Assembly (NCBI GenBank): GCA_014058105.1
Contig: JACGCM010002132.1
Span: 62,001-126,000, forward strand
Reading direction: 5' to 3'
Source: Kingdonia uniflora
Taxonomy: Eukaryota > Streptophyta > Magnoliopsida > Ranunculales > Circaeasteraceae
DNA: 64,000 nucleotides
The notes beneath the pieces were generated by a model. It was not told the origin of the DNA, made no database searches, and saw only the letters and a program-made list of their open reading frames with translations. Of this stretch, positions 33,840 through 46,576 are shown piece after piece. The number at the start of each line of letters is the position of its first letter. The first letter of the stretch is position 1. The translations under genes were made by a program, and so were the position numbers.

Positions 33840-36800
33840 AATACTACTTGATGAGTCTCTCGAGGCAGGCAAATCAAGGGTATAAAATTGTTTTAAGTAT
33901 ACTAGGGGAAGTGATTCCCGTTCTGCCTCGTAAACATTTTTAATGGATCATGTTGTGCCACATAAGCACGTATTATCGTACCTTGAACTCAATCCAATAA
34001 AGAGTTTGGTACAGTCGCATCTCTTCATTATTTCACTTTCACCCAAAGTTCTCTCTGCATGATACATTTTGCTCTCTCTCCTTCTTCTCTGTAAATTTTG
34101 AAGGAAATGACAAAGATGACAATGGCTTTACGAAAACACAATAGGTATGCTATCTCTCTCTCTCTCTCTCTACGGTAGGCATTGATCTGAAGTCTTATGA
34201 TTGCCTCCATTATTTGATTTCGAGAACAAATGTGAATAGAAGAAACCATAGGAGAAGTGAAGAAAAGAAAAAGTGAAGCCGTAAAGGCAAGGAGAAGGAG
34301 ACGCTCGGACTCGCTATGTCTCTAAGAATCTCTACCTAATTTCATTTGTTTATGGTTTTTGCTACGAAGCTTTGTTTATTTTCCTATATCGAGTCTGATA
34401 GTTTAATTTTGTTTATCTTTGTTACAGGGGCAAGCCGCGAGTAGAGGAACAGATTCAAAGAATAAGAGGAGCCAATATTTGTACGACAACGAACAATCAG
34501 AGTCGGGTGTTCTTACAAAATCAGAAGTTTTAGTCTAATCACTGTAAGATTTACATATATGTAATTCTCTTTCTCTTTCTCTCTCAAGTTCTATGATTTT
34601 TCAATTATCAGGTATTTTTCTAATTACACTTTCCAACTGTACTTTTATTTGGTGCTCTTAGAATTGTCATCATCCCAAATTCTCTATGTTTTTAGCGGTC
34701 GTGTTTAAAAATGATGAATTATTGAATATTCGTCTTTAATCGTGTGCAAGAAAAAAAATTGGAGGCCGAAGAAGTTCTGAAGCAGCCATTAATGGTGTGC
34801 AAGATCTAAAGACCAACAAGCCCTTAAACTCGAATTTAATCAGTTTTACTGTTGTTTCAAGATCGTCTACTCAGCGGTAAATTGCTGCTTGGTTTGTTTC
34901 ATACATACCTAATTTGTGTGTTTGAGTTGATTTTAAATTTACTCTCTTGATGTTTGGTAGAAGTTTAGGAATTATTTAATTAATTAAAGAGGTGTAGGTG
35001 TTTTTGTTTTAAACCAATTATTCAATTTGTTGATTACCATAAACCCATTATAAGACTTATAAGCTAGAATACACGAAATTGAAGTACAGTCTATCCTGGA
35101 CAATATCGACACATTGTAGGATGGTATGCGACCAATATGGAGTTTAGTTCTGATCAAATAAATAAAATAAATTGAAAGTTATCTTGATAAACCATGCCAT
35201 AGTAACCTAGATTATGATTATCTGAATTAAAAGATTTTTTTTTCTTCTGATTACGACTAACTTGAGAAACACCAAATATTCGTACTTTTGTTATTTTTGG
35301 TGGTTGGAATTAGTTATAATTTGGTCTTTATTATCTTAATGGCCTTAAAATTGGGAAGATTTGCAGTGTCACAACAATCCAATTGGGCAATTGTGGATAC
35401 CTATATGAGGGAACAAAAGTTAGGGATGTCAACAAATAGTAGTAGTGGGGAAAGCATAAAAAAATGATCGGATCAAAATGAGTAGGGATTAGTTTAAGTG
35501 GGGCAAAAAGATAAACCGAGGATGGATTTATTTTGATTCAAATGAAAAAAATTATGGATGATTATGGGTGTGGATTCTGAAGAAATTGGGCAACATATCT
35601 TCTACAAGTTTCTTCTACAGTGTTGGTCAATGTTCTATGCGAGTGATGTCTTTATTATAGATGAAAGCAAGATCTGCCCATGGATGGATAAAATTGTACA
35701 TCTCCCATGAGTAAAATTAGGCATGAGTTTTATTTTCCTATGATCTCTAATTTTTGTATGTGGTTTGAATTATCCCAAAATTTCTCTTTAATCTAGTATT
35801 TGGTTTGTATCTTAAGTCCTTTATCTCAATTAGTAACAATAATTTATTAAAGTTTTTGGAGAATATGAGTAGAAAGGATTAGAAGATTTAAAGTAATGTT
35901 TTTAGTGATGAAAAGTTTAATATGGAAAGGGAGAAAATACATGGGTTGTTGTTACTTCAAAAGGTTATCATAATTAGGATTATGGATTCAAAATCACATT
36001 ATGCAATTAAAGAAATGTTAGACAAGAATTGTTTTCATTGACTTTGTTCATGAGATATGTTAGGACTACATCTTCGAAAGGAATTTTAGTTAACTATTTC
36101 TCAAATTATCTTGGTAATTGTAGGTTAATTTTGTGCATCCTATGTTTGCAAGAATCATTGCATATGTTTGGAACCAATTCAATCAAGGTTTAGAATTCTA
36201 TAGAGTTTTTCATATCTTCAAGGCTTTTCTGGTGGTGGTGGGTGGGGGGGGGGGGGGGGGGGGGGGGGGGTGGTATCTTAAGGGCTTATTCCAACTTTGA
36301 AGTGCAAATAAATAGCAAAAAAAAAAAAATTGAGTTGTGTCTCTTTGTGTGCTGCCACGTTGGATTTTTTTATTCTCTTAAAGCACACCACATAACATTC
36401 AGGAGAGGTTTTTGTAGATTGGTTTCTCTCTGCTTTTTTCTATGTTTGCGACTCTTCTTCAAGTAATTTGATATGTTGAACTGCAAGTGATTCCTCAACA
36501 AAGTAAAATTAAAGTTTAACCACAACTCTTCATTGATATTTTTAATCAGTCTCTAATGTTAAAATATGTGTAGGATGTTACATCTACATCGTCAATATAA
36601 ATGTGTCATGCTCTAAGGTTTAATACTTCAATTTTGCAAGATGCACATGTTTTTACTACTTGAGCATGTTTGTAATTCTTTTTTTCTTTACTTTTTTAGA
36701 ACTTTAGATAGCATAGATGCGCAATGATATAATTTTGTGTATATACATTGTCTTTTTACTCTTTCATTACTTTTCTACTAATCCAGATTGTGGGAATCAT

Positions 36801-36940
36801 GTATTTGTAGGTTGAAAATTGGCAAGAAAGTACTCGTCATTGATGAGATGTCAAATAATTAGTCTATCCTAGGAGTTATGTCGGTGCGCATGCATGAGAA
36901 AAAACACTTGTATACACACTATCAACCCCCACCTGATAAA
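33840..36940. other. Stretch without a recognisable gene
   Basis: It has a (CT)n run at 34151-34171, exon-like short open segments around 34100-34520 and 34760-34880 with plausible GT/AG borders, and a 30-base G run. None matches a family I know. The exon-like pieces could be remnants of a split plant gene, but the frames are short and I make no call. Confidence 0.5.
36242..36271 (+). repeat. Poly-G tract (~30 G)
   Basis: Uninterrupted run of about 30 G after GGTGGTGGTGGGTGG, rare in plant DNA. It may form a G-quadruplex or be an expanded slippage product. Exact length is error-prone in any assembly. Confidence 0.85.
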
Positions 36941-37944
36941 ACCTTACCAAGGGAGTTGATCTATAAAATAGTTATTTTCCAAGGAATCACTGTGAGGTCT
37001 ACTATGGTGATTGATTTGAAGTAGGAAGATTTTTCGATAGAGAGAAAGCCAACTGCTGTTTACATTGAAATGGATGGTGATTTCATTATAAGGTATTCTT
37101 TGTTGGACAATAAGGGAGAGATCAAGAGAAATTGAGTAACTACTTTTAATTCTTTTCACCTTAGTATTTATTATCTTTTAACAAGACAACCAAATCTTTT
37201 GTTACAATCTAGTCTGGGAGCACCTTTTAATATTGTTGTTTAAAATGGAGCTTTCATATGTCTTTGCATGTTAGGGGCCAATATCAGTAAGGTACGTAGA
37301 CCAAGTGTTGGTACCATAACAACAGATCTTGGGCGTGTCTAAGTCAGTTTCCGTTCGAAAATATAATAGGTGATTATTTCATCATGCTAATTTAAATTCT
37401 TTTAAAGCATTAGAAGTGGAATACAATACATTATTCATATCTAGGGGGTAAAAACTATATAAAGATTTAAACATATATATAGATGCAAAGACACATCAAA
37501 TGCGCTTATTTCATATATATGGCCATTGATTACAGATTTTGCACATTCGGAGATGGGGGATAAGCGGGCCAAACAGAGTAAAGGGGAAATGGTGAAAAAT
37601 GAGGGAGGGAGCAATTTTTTGGAAAATCGGAGAAGTCGAGCTGATATTTCTCTCTGTTTATCTCTCTCTTGACTTACCAAACTCATAATAAGATAAAAAT
37701 TAGTGGAGAGTGGTACTCTCAAGTTTCATGATCTCTGGAGTGGAAGGAACTTTCACATACTCTCCTCGATCCAAGTACAAAACCTACTATCTTAATTTCT
37801 ACATATCTTTGTTTAGATTTCAAGTGTTATTAATATGACGAAAGGCTGTCATTTTAAACCATCAAGTTTAATGGAATAACATTTCCTAATTTTGAGAGGT
37901 TAAGCTGTGCTGTGACAGCTCAGTATTGAGAAATCCTGGAACAT

Positions 37945-38361
37945 CCAGGATTGGAGTAGTATATAGAGACTGGGAGGGCAATGTTTTGGTCATGCTCAGT
38001 AAAGCAGTGGGATCAACCACGAACTACCTGGCAGAAGTTCAAGCTATCGTAAACGGGGTAGAATAAGCACTACATAGAGGATATAACACTTTGTCGATTG
38101 TGTCGGACTCCTCGGCAACCATAAAAGCTTTTTTACCAATAAGATTCCATGGAAGTTCCGAAGCAAGTGGAGGCACCTACTCACATCCATACAGTCAATC
38201 CGCTTCAACTCAACCTAGAGAGAAGCAAATTTCTCGGCAGACACCATGGCTAAGAGATAATCCAGAGCTGACATACCTTTTACATAATGGGCTGAGGGTA
38301 GACCGGAATTTCTGACAAGAATTAAAGACCCCTATACTGAGTACTTCTGGTTTAACTGATC
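37945..38361 (+). pseudogene. LINE RNase H domain, 3' end fragment
   Basis: Reads RIGVVYRDWEGNVLVMLSKA, then AEVQAIVNGVE, a TAA, then HRGYNTLSIVSDSSATIKAF. After a frameshift near 38150 it continues with REANFSADTMAKR and ends RPEFLTRIKDPYTEYFWFN, the usual C-terminus of plant LINE ORF2 with an RVT_3-type RNase H. The acidic residues of AE and SDS are kept, but at least four stops are present. Upstream RT sequence is absent. The 550 bases before it hold no recognised gene. Confidence 0.8.
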
Positions 38362-38369
38362 AAGAGGTT

Positions 38370-38560
38370 TTCTAGGTTTTCACTTTTATTCGAATAAAAG
38401 TTTTCCTATTCGAATACACTCTTGATTGAGTGAATATATATCAATAGGAATTGCTCTGTTCAAATACGTTTTTGACTGTGATATTTTATTCAAATAGAAT
38501 TATAATATATTCGAATAAACCATTTTTAAGTTTATTCGAATAGACTTTTAGTCTATTCAA
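38370..38560. repeat. TATTCGAATA-type palindrome cluster 1
   Basis: At least six copies of (C/T)TATTCGAATA(G/A) or near matches within about 190 bases. The motif is self-complementary. A similar cluster lies at 50080-50210. It may be part of the same repeat family; its nature is unknown. Confidence 0.6.
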
Positions 38561-39119
38561 ACAGAGGAGCGATTTAGCTGTTCTTTTGAGCGTGTAAGGG
38601 AAAATTTGTCCATATTCTGTAAGTATCTTGTACTTTATGATTCGGCATATATATGAAATCTAAACTTTTTGCTAAAAAAGCACATTTCCTAATTTTGTAA
38701 TACAGTGTTGGTTTAACTTCGATGGACTAATAATGACAATGAACCTATTACTGGATGCAATTTTATAAATTCGATTATCGATGTTGCTTAGATCTAATAT
38801 GCATTTCTTATGGTTAATAGGTACCATTGAACATATTGCAACTGCTAGAACATAGCACCTTAACAGGAAATTGAATATGCACGATATTTGAAGCTAATGA
38901 TACTTTTTACACACTTTGGTCTTCCTGGAATGGAAAGTATTATGCCTTGATGTAGTTGTAATGTGTTCAAGGCACATCTTTGACTATTCTAGACCCATGT
39001 GCACAGAATGAGCCATTCATTGTAAGCCATTGTTAATGAAAAATGCGCAACAAAATAATGCAATTATAAAAGTATAAAGAGTAGTTCCGAAAGCATGCAT
39101 AGTATAGAGTAAAATATGT

Positions 39120-40490
39120 TAAAAAAAAAGGAACTACTATATGTTATCGATAAAGGAATAATTATATGTTATCAATTTACAAGGAACTGCTATCTGCCAC
39201 TATTATCAATCCATCCATCCATAGTCTCTATCTGCCACTGTTATCTGTATCCATAGTCTGTATACATAGTCTGTATATGCTTATAAGGAACTATTTCATG
39301 AAGAGCAGAAGTATTTGTCCATAAAGATAAGAAGTTTCTTAATACAATAGGGAGTTTATTATCTGCCACTACTTTATATTGTTCTTATTTTTTTCTTGGT
39401 TCTCCAACTCTTGGACCCTTAATGCCAATGCATTTGGCCTTGAATCTAATCAAGTTTTTTCTTTTTATCAAGGCAATTTTCCAATTTTTGGTTTGTTTGT
39501 TTGGTTTAGAGATACAGTTGCTTCAGAGACACCCATATACCAGGGATAGATAATCTTCTATACCATAAAATTCTATTATACTTAGAGAAGGTCCTAAGAA
39601 CAACTTTAGACCAAGAGTAGTGTTCACCATCTGAAGGCCAAAATAGTTGCAGGTCTAATACTACTACAGCACGAACAGTACTTTATAATGATGGTAACAA
39701 CACTGAGCATGAATAGGTCTAATAGTAGTACAACATGAAAATATGATGGTAACAACACTAATGTTTTTGGAAAAAAGGAGGTTATGGATCCATATTGAGG
39801 TTGTTATCTTTCAGAGGTTCTGCTTTTAGCAGTGCTCTTTGAGTATTTGCAGTAGTATAAAGATCAGAAGTATCTGTCCATCTGTCCATAATCTCTTTTA
39901 TCATTTACAGTAGTATATAGTTTGTATATCAAGTTTGTATGGCCTGTTATACAGAGTTTGAATCTGTTTTCATAGAAGTGCTATACCACAAATACCTTTT
40001 GAATCCATTTTGGAAACTAACAAAGGAAGCCTCAAATACCTCACTAAAAAAGTATCATTTTCAAAGAGTAACATATGTACTATACCACAAATATCTTGCT
40101 TTATCTTACCTGAAGTAGACATAAGAAAAATACAGTGCCCTTCCAATGATTAACAGATGTACTATACCACTAACAGATGTACTATACCACTATAACAGAT
40201 GTACTATACCAGAAAAATACAGATGTACTATACCACTAACTGCCTAACTGTTATCATAGAAGTGCATCTATTTGTAAGCCTAACTATAAAGGCCTAGCAA
40301 AGGAAACCCCAAATACCTAATTGCCTAATTGTTATCAAAGAAGTGCATCCATTTGTAATTGTTATCATAGAACTGCCTAACTGTTATCATAGAAGTGCAT
40401 CCATTTATAACTGCCTAATTGTTATCATAGAAGTGCATTATAGACTATGACCATTAGACCAACTGTTATGCTTTATATCCATCTGCAGAA
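39120..40490. repeat. Dispersed ~40 bp repeat clusters 2 and 3 (mutually inverted)
   Basis: 39120-39300 repeats GGAACTGCTAT.TGTTATC in the same sense as 33690-33800. 40140-40470 repeats its reverse complement family (AACAGATGTACTATACCAC four times, TAATTGTTATCATAGAAGTGCAT several times). The two arms could be ends of a fold-back or MITE-like element, but no clean terminus or target duplication is seen. The middle shows no gene. Confidence 0.55.
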
Positions 40491-40611
40491 TTTTTTGTAT
40501 TCGATTAACTATTTTTTCTATTTCTTCTGAAGGTGCAGTTATATCGATACCACCAAAGAGAATAACTGGCTTTATCAAGCAATATCCAAATTTTAGACCT
40601 CACTTCATTCT

Positions 40612-41330
40612 AAAATGTCAAGCACAGATAAACTTGAATAAAGTGTCTGGAACATCTCTAAATACTATAGCTTGGAAGGCAGTGGAAGAAGAGCTTAACA
40701 ACATGCAAAATTTTAATGTTTTGAAACAGAAGGAACTAAAGAACCAATGGGATTGCGCGAAGAAGCAATGGCAAGTTTGGAGAGGGTTGATAAACCGGAC
40801 TTGCCATGGATATGATCCTGTATCAGGCACCTTTGATTGGCCTGAAGATGTTTGGGAAAATATCATTGGCCTAAAGAAGTTTACCAATGTGAATCATTAT
40901 TTGATTTTATGAACCAATGTATACTAGTACTACCTGTGGCTCGACACGTTGAATACGTCGACACGCCTTCGACGCTACATGGAGTTGGAAAATGGAAAAC
41001 CATTCAAACAGATCCCGAGTGTAATCATTGTCTCGCCGCTCACTTCAACATCGACCTCCAAGACATGGCGAAGCATGAGTGTTGGTCGAGTGGATAAGGT
41101 TCATGGGATAAAGTTAAGACACCAACGTTAAAGGCTTTTTCAACTCTGATAACATGGACTCCTCAAAATCCCACTTCCTCCTCTATTCCAGCTTTACATC
41201 ATGCATCAATGGATGCTCTCATGAAATCTCCCAAGAGTATTTCAAAAGGAAAAATTGGTTTTGGGTATAATACGATGAACCTAATTTTGGAAGCGATTTC
41301 TAACATAAAAAAATCCAAATGGTTTGCTGC
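40612..41330 (+). pseudogene. Myb/SANT-like domain gene, broken
   Basis: The frame 40634-40910 reads AWKAVEEELNNMQNFNVLKQ, then KELKNQWDCAKKQWQVWRGL and GYDPVSGTFDWPEDVWENII. This is the Myb/SANT-like DNA-binding domain (Myb_DNA-bind_3) of plant proteins partnered with PIF/Harbinger transposases or of small transcription factors. The third helix (LKNQWDxxKKxW) and the WDP-like block (YDPVSG) are clear. A frameshift near 40865 moves homology to the next frame (KEVYQCESLF). A weaker tail with SKGKIGFGYNTMNLILEAIS at about 41235-41300 may be its C-terminus. No transposase is seen nearby. Confidence 0.7.
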
Positions 41331-41339
41331 AAAAATCAC

Positions 41340-42980
41340 ATGGAGAGCAAGCAAAGTATTATAAAGTGCAAGTAGTGTAGAGGTCAGCTTCCTAAAAAAC
41401 CAAGGAAAGAGTACGAGAAAATGATGGTTCTTAGACGATCGACGCTGCGGCAGTGGTTCGTTCAGAGTTGAAAAGGACTGGAAAATACTTTTTTTCCCCA
41501 AACTTTGAAAATACTGATTTCAAAGCCTAAAAATTTGTAAATAATAATTTGAATCCCCATTATGCTTATAACTTTGTTTAACCCATAGTTTAAAATAATA
41601 CTTAACAAATTGGTTTTTTTTGCTCATAAATTCCAACAACGGAGCACCCAGAGTTAAAACAATAGCTGTCACAATTGGTTTAGGCTCAATAACTGCAACA
41701 AAGTCTCCATTAGGCTTATAACTTTGAACTCCAAAAGATGCTCATAACTTTAGTTATTGACTGAAAGTAGTGTGACTCTTTTGACATATCAAGTGTATCC
41801 AAGTCCAATCTGAATCTTATAAAAAAAATGTAGCCAGATGAACATTCATCGATCTTTACCTATACAATTGCATAATTCCTATAAAATCTTTCACACTTAG
41901 TATTACTCGGGCCAAATATATTCCCAAAAAGTATCTAGTTCGGTTTTTTTTAGACTACATTGAAGGGCAAAATACTCTGATCACATTGACCGTCCTAATG
42001 TGTACTTGGATTCTGTCGCCTTCACAACTTTTAACAAAATACTTCCTCTCAGTCACAGAGACTTCATGAAGAAATGGCCAATGGTTCAAGCCACCAAAGC
42101 AGGAGAAACGATGTTTAAGGTTCTTTTTTAGAAACATTGTATTGGCATGAACACGATTCGCTCATTTACCCAATCCATGTCTTGTTTTTAAATTATTTGT
42201 ATTCAGGTTAAGATTACGATGAGTGTGGTACGTTCTATTTCTTGTCTTTTCGCTTCACCATTCTACGTTAGCTCCTACGTGCCTACTGCATCCTACTTCG
42301 TGCCAGTTCTAATTGTGCACCAATAGTAGCGACTTCTACGCATATACGGCTTTTAATGTACTATATAAAAATAGGCTAGGCCAGCTTAGCTTGGAAGGCC
42401 TAAAGTATGGGCATAAAGCCATAAGCACTAACTTCTTAGTCGACACACCTCTAAGCATCTATCGACCAAGATAACCAGATTGAGCTCGTAATGGCTGGGT
42501 TTTTTTTAACAACCCATTGTTGGGTCTGAATAGCGGAGGAATCAGTAGTAATAAAAATCAGACAAAACTTAAAGGAAAATCAAATCATAGAAATTAGAGT
42601 TTCAAATCCAATCAACATCTAGAGGAGAGTCATCTTGCAAATGAAGACTTCAAATTGCTAAGATACTCCGATCGTGCTTTGATGTTATGAAAGTTCCTCA
42701 CCGAAATCAAACTATAACAATCAAGAGAATTTAAATCACAATAATATGGTACAAACCTCAAACGACATCAATAAACTTGAATTGGAGATTCAAATTGAAA
42801 TCTATAGAGAAGTGAGAGAGTTATCTTGAACACGAAGACTTCAAATCACTGATCAAATTCATGGTCCTTCTGAACCTTATCACAACGCATGTGAAAACTA
42901 CCAAAACCAGAAATAACCCTAAAACTAAAGGAAAAGCCTATTGACATCAGGTGTCCAGTTGATCTCAGGTTTATTTTTCT
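41340..42980. other. Stretch without a recognisable gene
   Basis: AT-rich sequence; only short frames. A phrase GAAGACTTCAAAT(T/C).CT.A appears twice (42642, 42835) within a possible leader-like segment. The left end of the gypsy remnant fades out near 42980. Confidence 0.45.
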
Positions 42981-42984
42981 TTTT

Positions 42985-43660
42985 GCCTTGTGGATCCCTT
43001 GGTCGCATAAGAGAGAATGAACAAGCCAGCGTTCTGAGGATTTAGAATAAAAATGGTTGAGGGCCGCTATACCAGCCAACCTTTTTGGACATCTTTTCTG
43101 GTTCGGGGAAGGCATATCGATGACTCGGATATGGGTAGGGTCGATCTCGATCCTCATTTTCGATAAATGGTCCTAAAAATTTGCATGACGAAACACAACC
43201 AACTAGCATTTTGTCTAGGTTAAGTTTCATGTTGTTTTTTTTTTTTGAAGTATCAAAAAAAACTTCGTTTAGGTCCTTTTGTGGGTCTATTTTTGGAGGC
43301 TCTTGCATAACATGTCGTCGATGTAAACTTTGACCGACTGCTAAGCAAGGATTGAACTGGTTGTGACGAGAGGCATTGGTAGGTATACCCGCATTTTAAG
43401 GCTAAGGGCAGTGACTGTTAAAACAGTAAAGGCCTTTTTCGTAAAAGAAAGTTTTAGAATTGATCTTCGGGGATGAGGGGTATCTGATTGTAACCTGAAG
43501 CCGCTTTTATCATAGACATACTTGATTTCCGCAGTAGCATCCAGGAGTACTGAATGATCGGGAGGGGGAAGCTGTCCTTTGGTGTGTGCTTGTTGAGGTC
43601 GTGAAGTCTACCATATTTGATCTGGCCATTCTTTTTAGGAACGCCATAAGTATCTAATAT
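42985..43660 (-). pseudogene. Ty3/gypsy reverse transcriptase fragment
   Basis: RT domain of an LTR retrotransposon. Read right to left it shows DLNKHTPKDSFPLPII near 43590, ASGYNQIPLI near 43500, and the catalytic box VYIDDML at 43308-43328. The palm/thumb follows as KFLGPFIENE, then after a frameshift MPSPN..RCPKRLAGIAALNHFYSKSSER near 43105-43030. Frames shift at least three times. RNase H and integrase are absent; homology stops at about 42985. Confidence 0.87.
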
Positions 43661-44229
43661 CTATACTTGACTTCTCTGATAAAACCGCTGCTATGAGCTT
43701 ATTGACTTTGAGGTTTACCGCTTCTCAAGTCGTGGTGTCAACTTACACATCTTCTGTTTACTGCTATAGAGTGGGGGATGAGGTTGGGGGTGACATGCTA
43801 AACTGGGTCGACACCGGGCATCTCCTGGAACCTCCCCCCAAGACGTCTTTATCTTCTTCGAAGGAAGTCTAAAAGTTTGAGGCGCTCTATCTCATTTAGA
43901 AAGGTTTTATTAAACGTACCTCGATCGGGACCGTCGAGTTCAATATAAACAATGGATTCGATGGGTGAGATGGCGGGTGTCGAAGGTATGAAGATAGAAG
44001 GAGACAATAATTGTTATAGGAATCTGACGAGTTTTCGGGTCTGATCGATCTCCGGATGCTCACATAAACGGGTGAGGCGTTGAGAGTCTTTTAAATTCCA
44101 TGTACCACAGGGGGTAGTGAAATGAAGGGTCTGATGATAGGCCGAAGGTATGGCGTGCATGGCATGGAGCCAGTCGCGCCCGAGGATTCCGAGGTATTCA
44201 GAATTCTTATCAATGACAAGAAAGCTAGT

Positions 44230-44660
44230 TTAAAGTGTAAATGGACCGGTGGTAACTAAAAGGCTAATTCGACAAATAATAACTTCGGTGACCCCATTAA
44301 AACCTTTTAGTTTGACATTGGCGGCAGTGATGAGGTCTGTTTTGTTCATGGCTTGGACGGTCTGAAGGAAAAATACATTGGCTGTACTTCCTGTAGCGAT
44401 AATCATGGTGTGGAGGACAAGGTATTTGACCTTAATCATGATGACTAAATGATCAGAATGGGGAAAACAAACATGCGAGGTGGCCCCATTAAAACCTTTT
44501 AGTTTGACATTGGTGGCAGTGATGAGGCCTGTTTTGTTCATGGCTTGGACGGTCTGAAAGAAAAATACATTGGCTGTACTTCCTGTAGCGATAAGCATGG
44601 TGTGGAGGACGAGGTATTCGACCTTAATCATGATGACTAAATGGTCGAAATGGGGAAAAC
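44230..44660 (-). pseudogene. Gypsy aspartic protease region with tandem duplication
   Basis: The retroviral-type protease core LVLHTMLIATGSTANVFFFQ is present twice in one open frame. It starts at about 44631 and again at about 44448, each time followed by TVQAMNKT..ITA.NVKLKGFNG. The unit is about 180 bases. The catalytic Asp of (D/V)DTGSS is Ala in both copies (ATGST), so the change likely preceded the duplication. Confidence 0.75.
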
Positions 44661-44957
44661 AAACATGCGAGGTGTCACAGTCGATGAAAGAGATACCCTC
44701 CGGTCGAGTATATTTACTTGATTATGGTAGGAGGGAAGAAAGCTTCTCTAGGTAAGTGAGTTTTTAACATTCTTTGGCATGCTTACGATTGCTCTTAGAA
44801 GGGACGCTGCCAATATTATTAACCTCGATGAGGTGAAGTTGGTAGATGTGTACCTCGGCTGGGTCGGCAGCAGGGGTGGGTTGAGGTTTTATGTACTACC
44901 TATCGAGATAACTTGGGAGGTCAGCGATGTACTGATGTAGACGACCTACTTTGAGGA

Positions 44958-46493
44958 TTATTTTGAAAGAACGTTCCAGGGCAAAATACTTATTGGTATG
45001 GTGGCAGTGATACTTGTGGTTGGCGCAGTAAGGTTTGCCTTGTTTGACTTCGATGGGGAAGGGGTGCGCCATATGGGGTCTACCTGGATCTGTGGTAGAA
45101 GAGTGTTGAGAGGGGTGGTAAGCTTGGGTAAGACCTCCTTCGATCGTTTCTTGCGAGCTTCGGCATTGTTGTCAGTCTGAGGGCATTTACGACTCTTAGT
45201 CTCCTGTGAGACGGAAGTGATCAGGGGTGCAGGAGTAGAGGGTGGGCCTTGTCGAGGTTTATTTATATTGGTGTTTGAAGGTTGCCCCTGTTTATTTGAT
45301 TCGCGGAGGTGCTCAAGGTCGATATGCCCATTGACTTTTGAGAGCATCTCCCCAAGGGTTCGCAGTTTATGGAGTAGCAGGTATTCTTTGACACGGCTGT
45401 TATCTGGCAAGGCGTTTGAATATGCGAGTACCGCGTTTGTGCAGTTGAAATTTTTAACTTTGCGCGACTCGTCGATAATCCTCTTGGTGAAAGCTTCGAG
45501 GGTTTCACTGTTGGATTTTTGGAAATTGGAGAGGGCGTCGACTCTGACTTCTCGGTCTTTGTTAAAGGCAAATTGGGCGATGAAAAGACTGGATAATTGC
45601 TCGAAGCTTTGAATCGAGCCATTGTGAAGGTTATGATACCAATGAAAATGGCTGTCTGTGAGGCTGGTGGGAAAAAGTTGACACATTAGGTGGTCAGCTG
45701 TGGTGTAAAGGCTTAGAGCATTTTGGAATTCATGGATGTGGGATTGGGGATAAGTGTTGTGATATTTACTGAGTTTGGGAGCACGGAAATTTGGAGGCAC
45801 TTCGATAGCGAGGAGTTTAGGGCAAAGGGGGTTGTTTAACCGACTCCATGAATTTGGTGTTGGGTTTGCGCTGATGCGGATGACAGGATAGACTTTGTAG
45901 TCGAGGTTATATTGTGCACAATAGGCAGGATGAGGGAGGGATCTTTATTGTCGAAGGGGGTGAGGCCAAATAGTCATTGTATGATCAGTGCTACGCTCCC
46001 CGAGACGATCTCTGGCAGGGCGGAGTTTGGGTTGCCTAGTAGAACGAAGGGTGGAATCAGATGAGTCATCTGTGGGGTGGATGCCAAGATGGATGGAGCC
46101 AGTAGGGGGAATACTAGGAGGAGCACCCTCGGCACCAACATGGACCGGGGGTACTTCAAGATGTGGCAGTTGTCCCAATTGAACGCGGGCAGACATACGC
46201 GATGGGGCGGGTATTCGAGATGACAGAGGGGTGTTTAGGCGCTGTAGTCGTTACAACTCGTAGACTATGTTACACAGATCATCGATAACACAATATTGCC
46301 TGCCGATATCGTCCAATCGGCGTTGCCGCTTGGCTTCAAACTCTTGCCGGTGCTCTTCGCGTTCCTAGTGCAGTTGTGTTCGGTGTTGCTCCTCAGCTTG
46401 AGAAAATTGCTGGGAAAGTAGGGCGAGCTGGGCGGTCACTCCATCGGCGGTGTTGCCGGCATGGGTGGAGGTGGATCGAAGGGTGGGTGCCAT
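44958..46493 (-). pseudogene. Ty3/gypsy gag, broken
   Basis: Gag, the capsid polyprotein. The likely start is the ATG at 46493 (MAPTLRSTSTHAGNTADGV), 68 bases after the PBS. A TAG interrupts it near 46365, with more breaks to 45810. The main frame 45800-44958 has the retrotransposon gag domain: MPPNFRAPKLSKYHNTYPQS, DSHFHWYHNLHNGSIQSFEQ, LSSLFIAQFAF, and the SNSETLEAFTKRI block, then a Lys/Pro/Thr-rich tail. A CCHC knuckle is not evident. The style (PPNF...PKL.KY at the start, PBS TTTGGCGCCGTCTGTG) suggests Athila/Tat-type gypsy. Confidence 0.87.
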
Positions 46494-46560
46494 TGGAAAT
46501 GATTTGAAGGACTTTAAAAAGGAAAAATATGAGGCAGGGGAGACTGGTAGGGTGAGCAAG

Positions 46561-46576
46561 CACAGACGGCGCCAAA
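46561..46576 (-). promoter_or_regulatory. Primer-binding site of the minus-strand gypsy element
   Basis: On the minus strand TTTGGCGCCGTCTGTG directly follows the LTR end CCCCTACA. It is the canonical position for the tRNA primer that starts minus-strand DNA. Confidence 0.8.

Noticed and set aside
36242..36466. Open frame beginning with a poly-glycine run
   Set aside because: Produced by the poly-G tract; nothing downstream is recognisable.
45217..45612. Plus-strand ORF of 131 codons opposite gag
   Set aside because: It mirrors the minus-strand gag frame, which has a clear domain.
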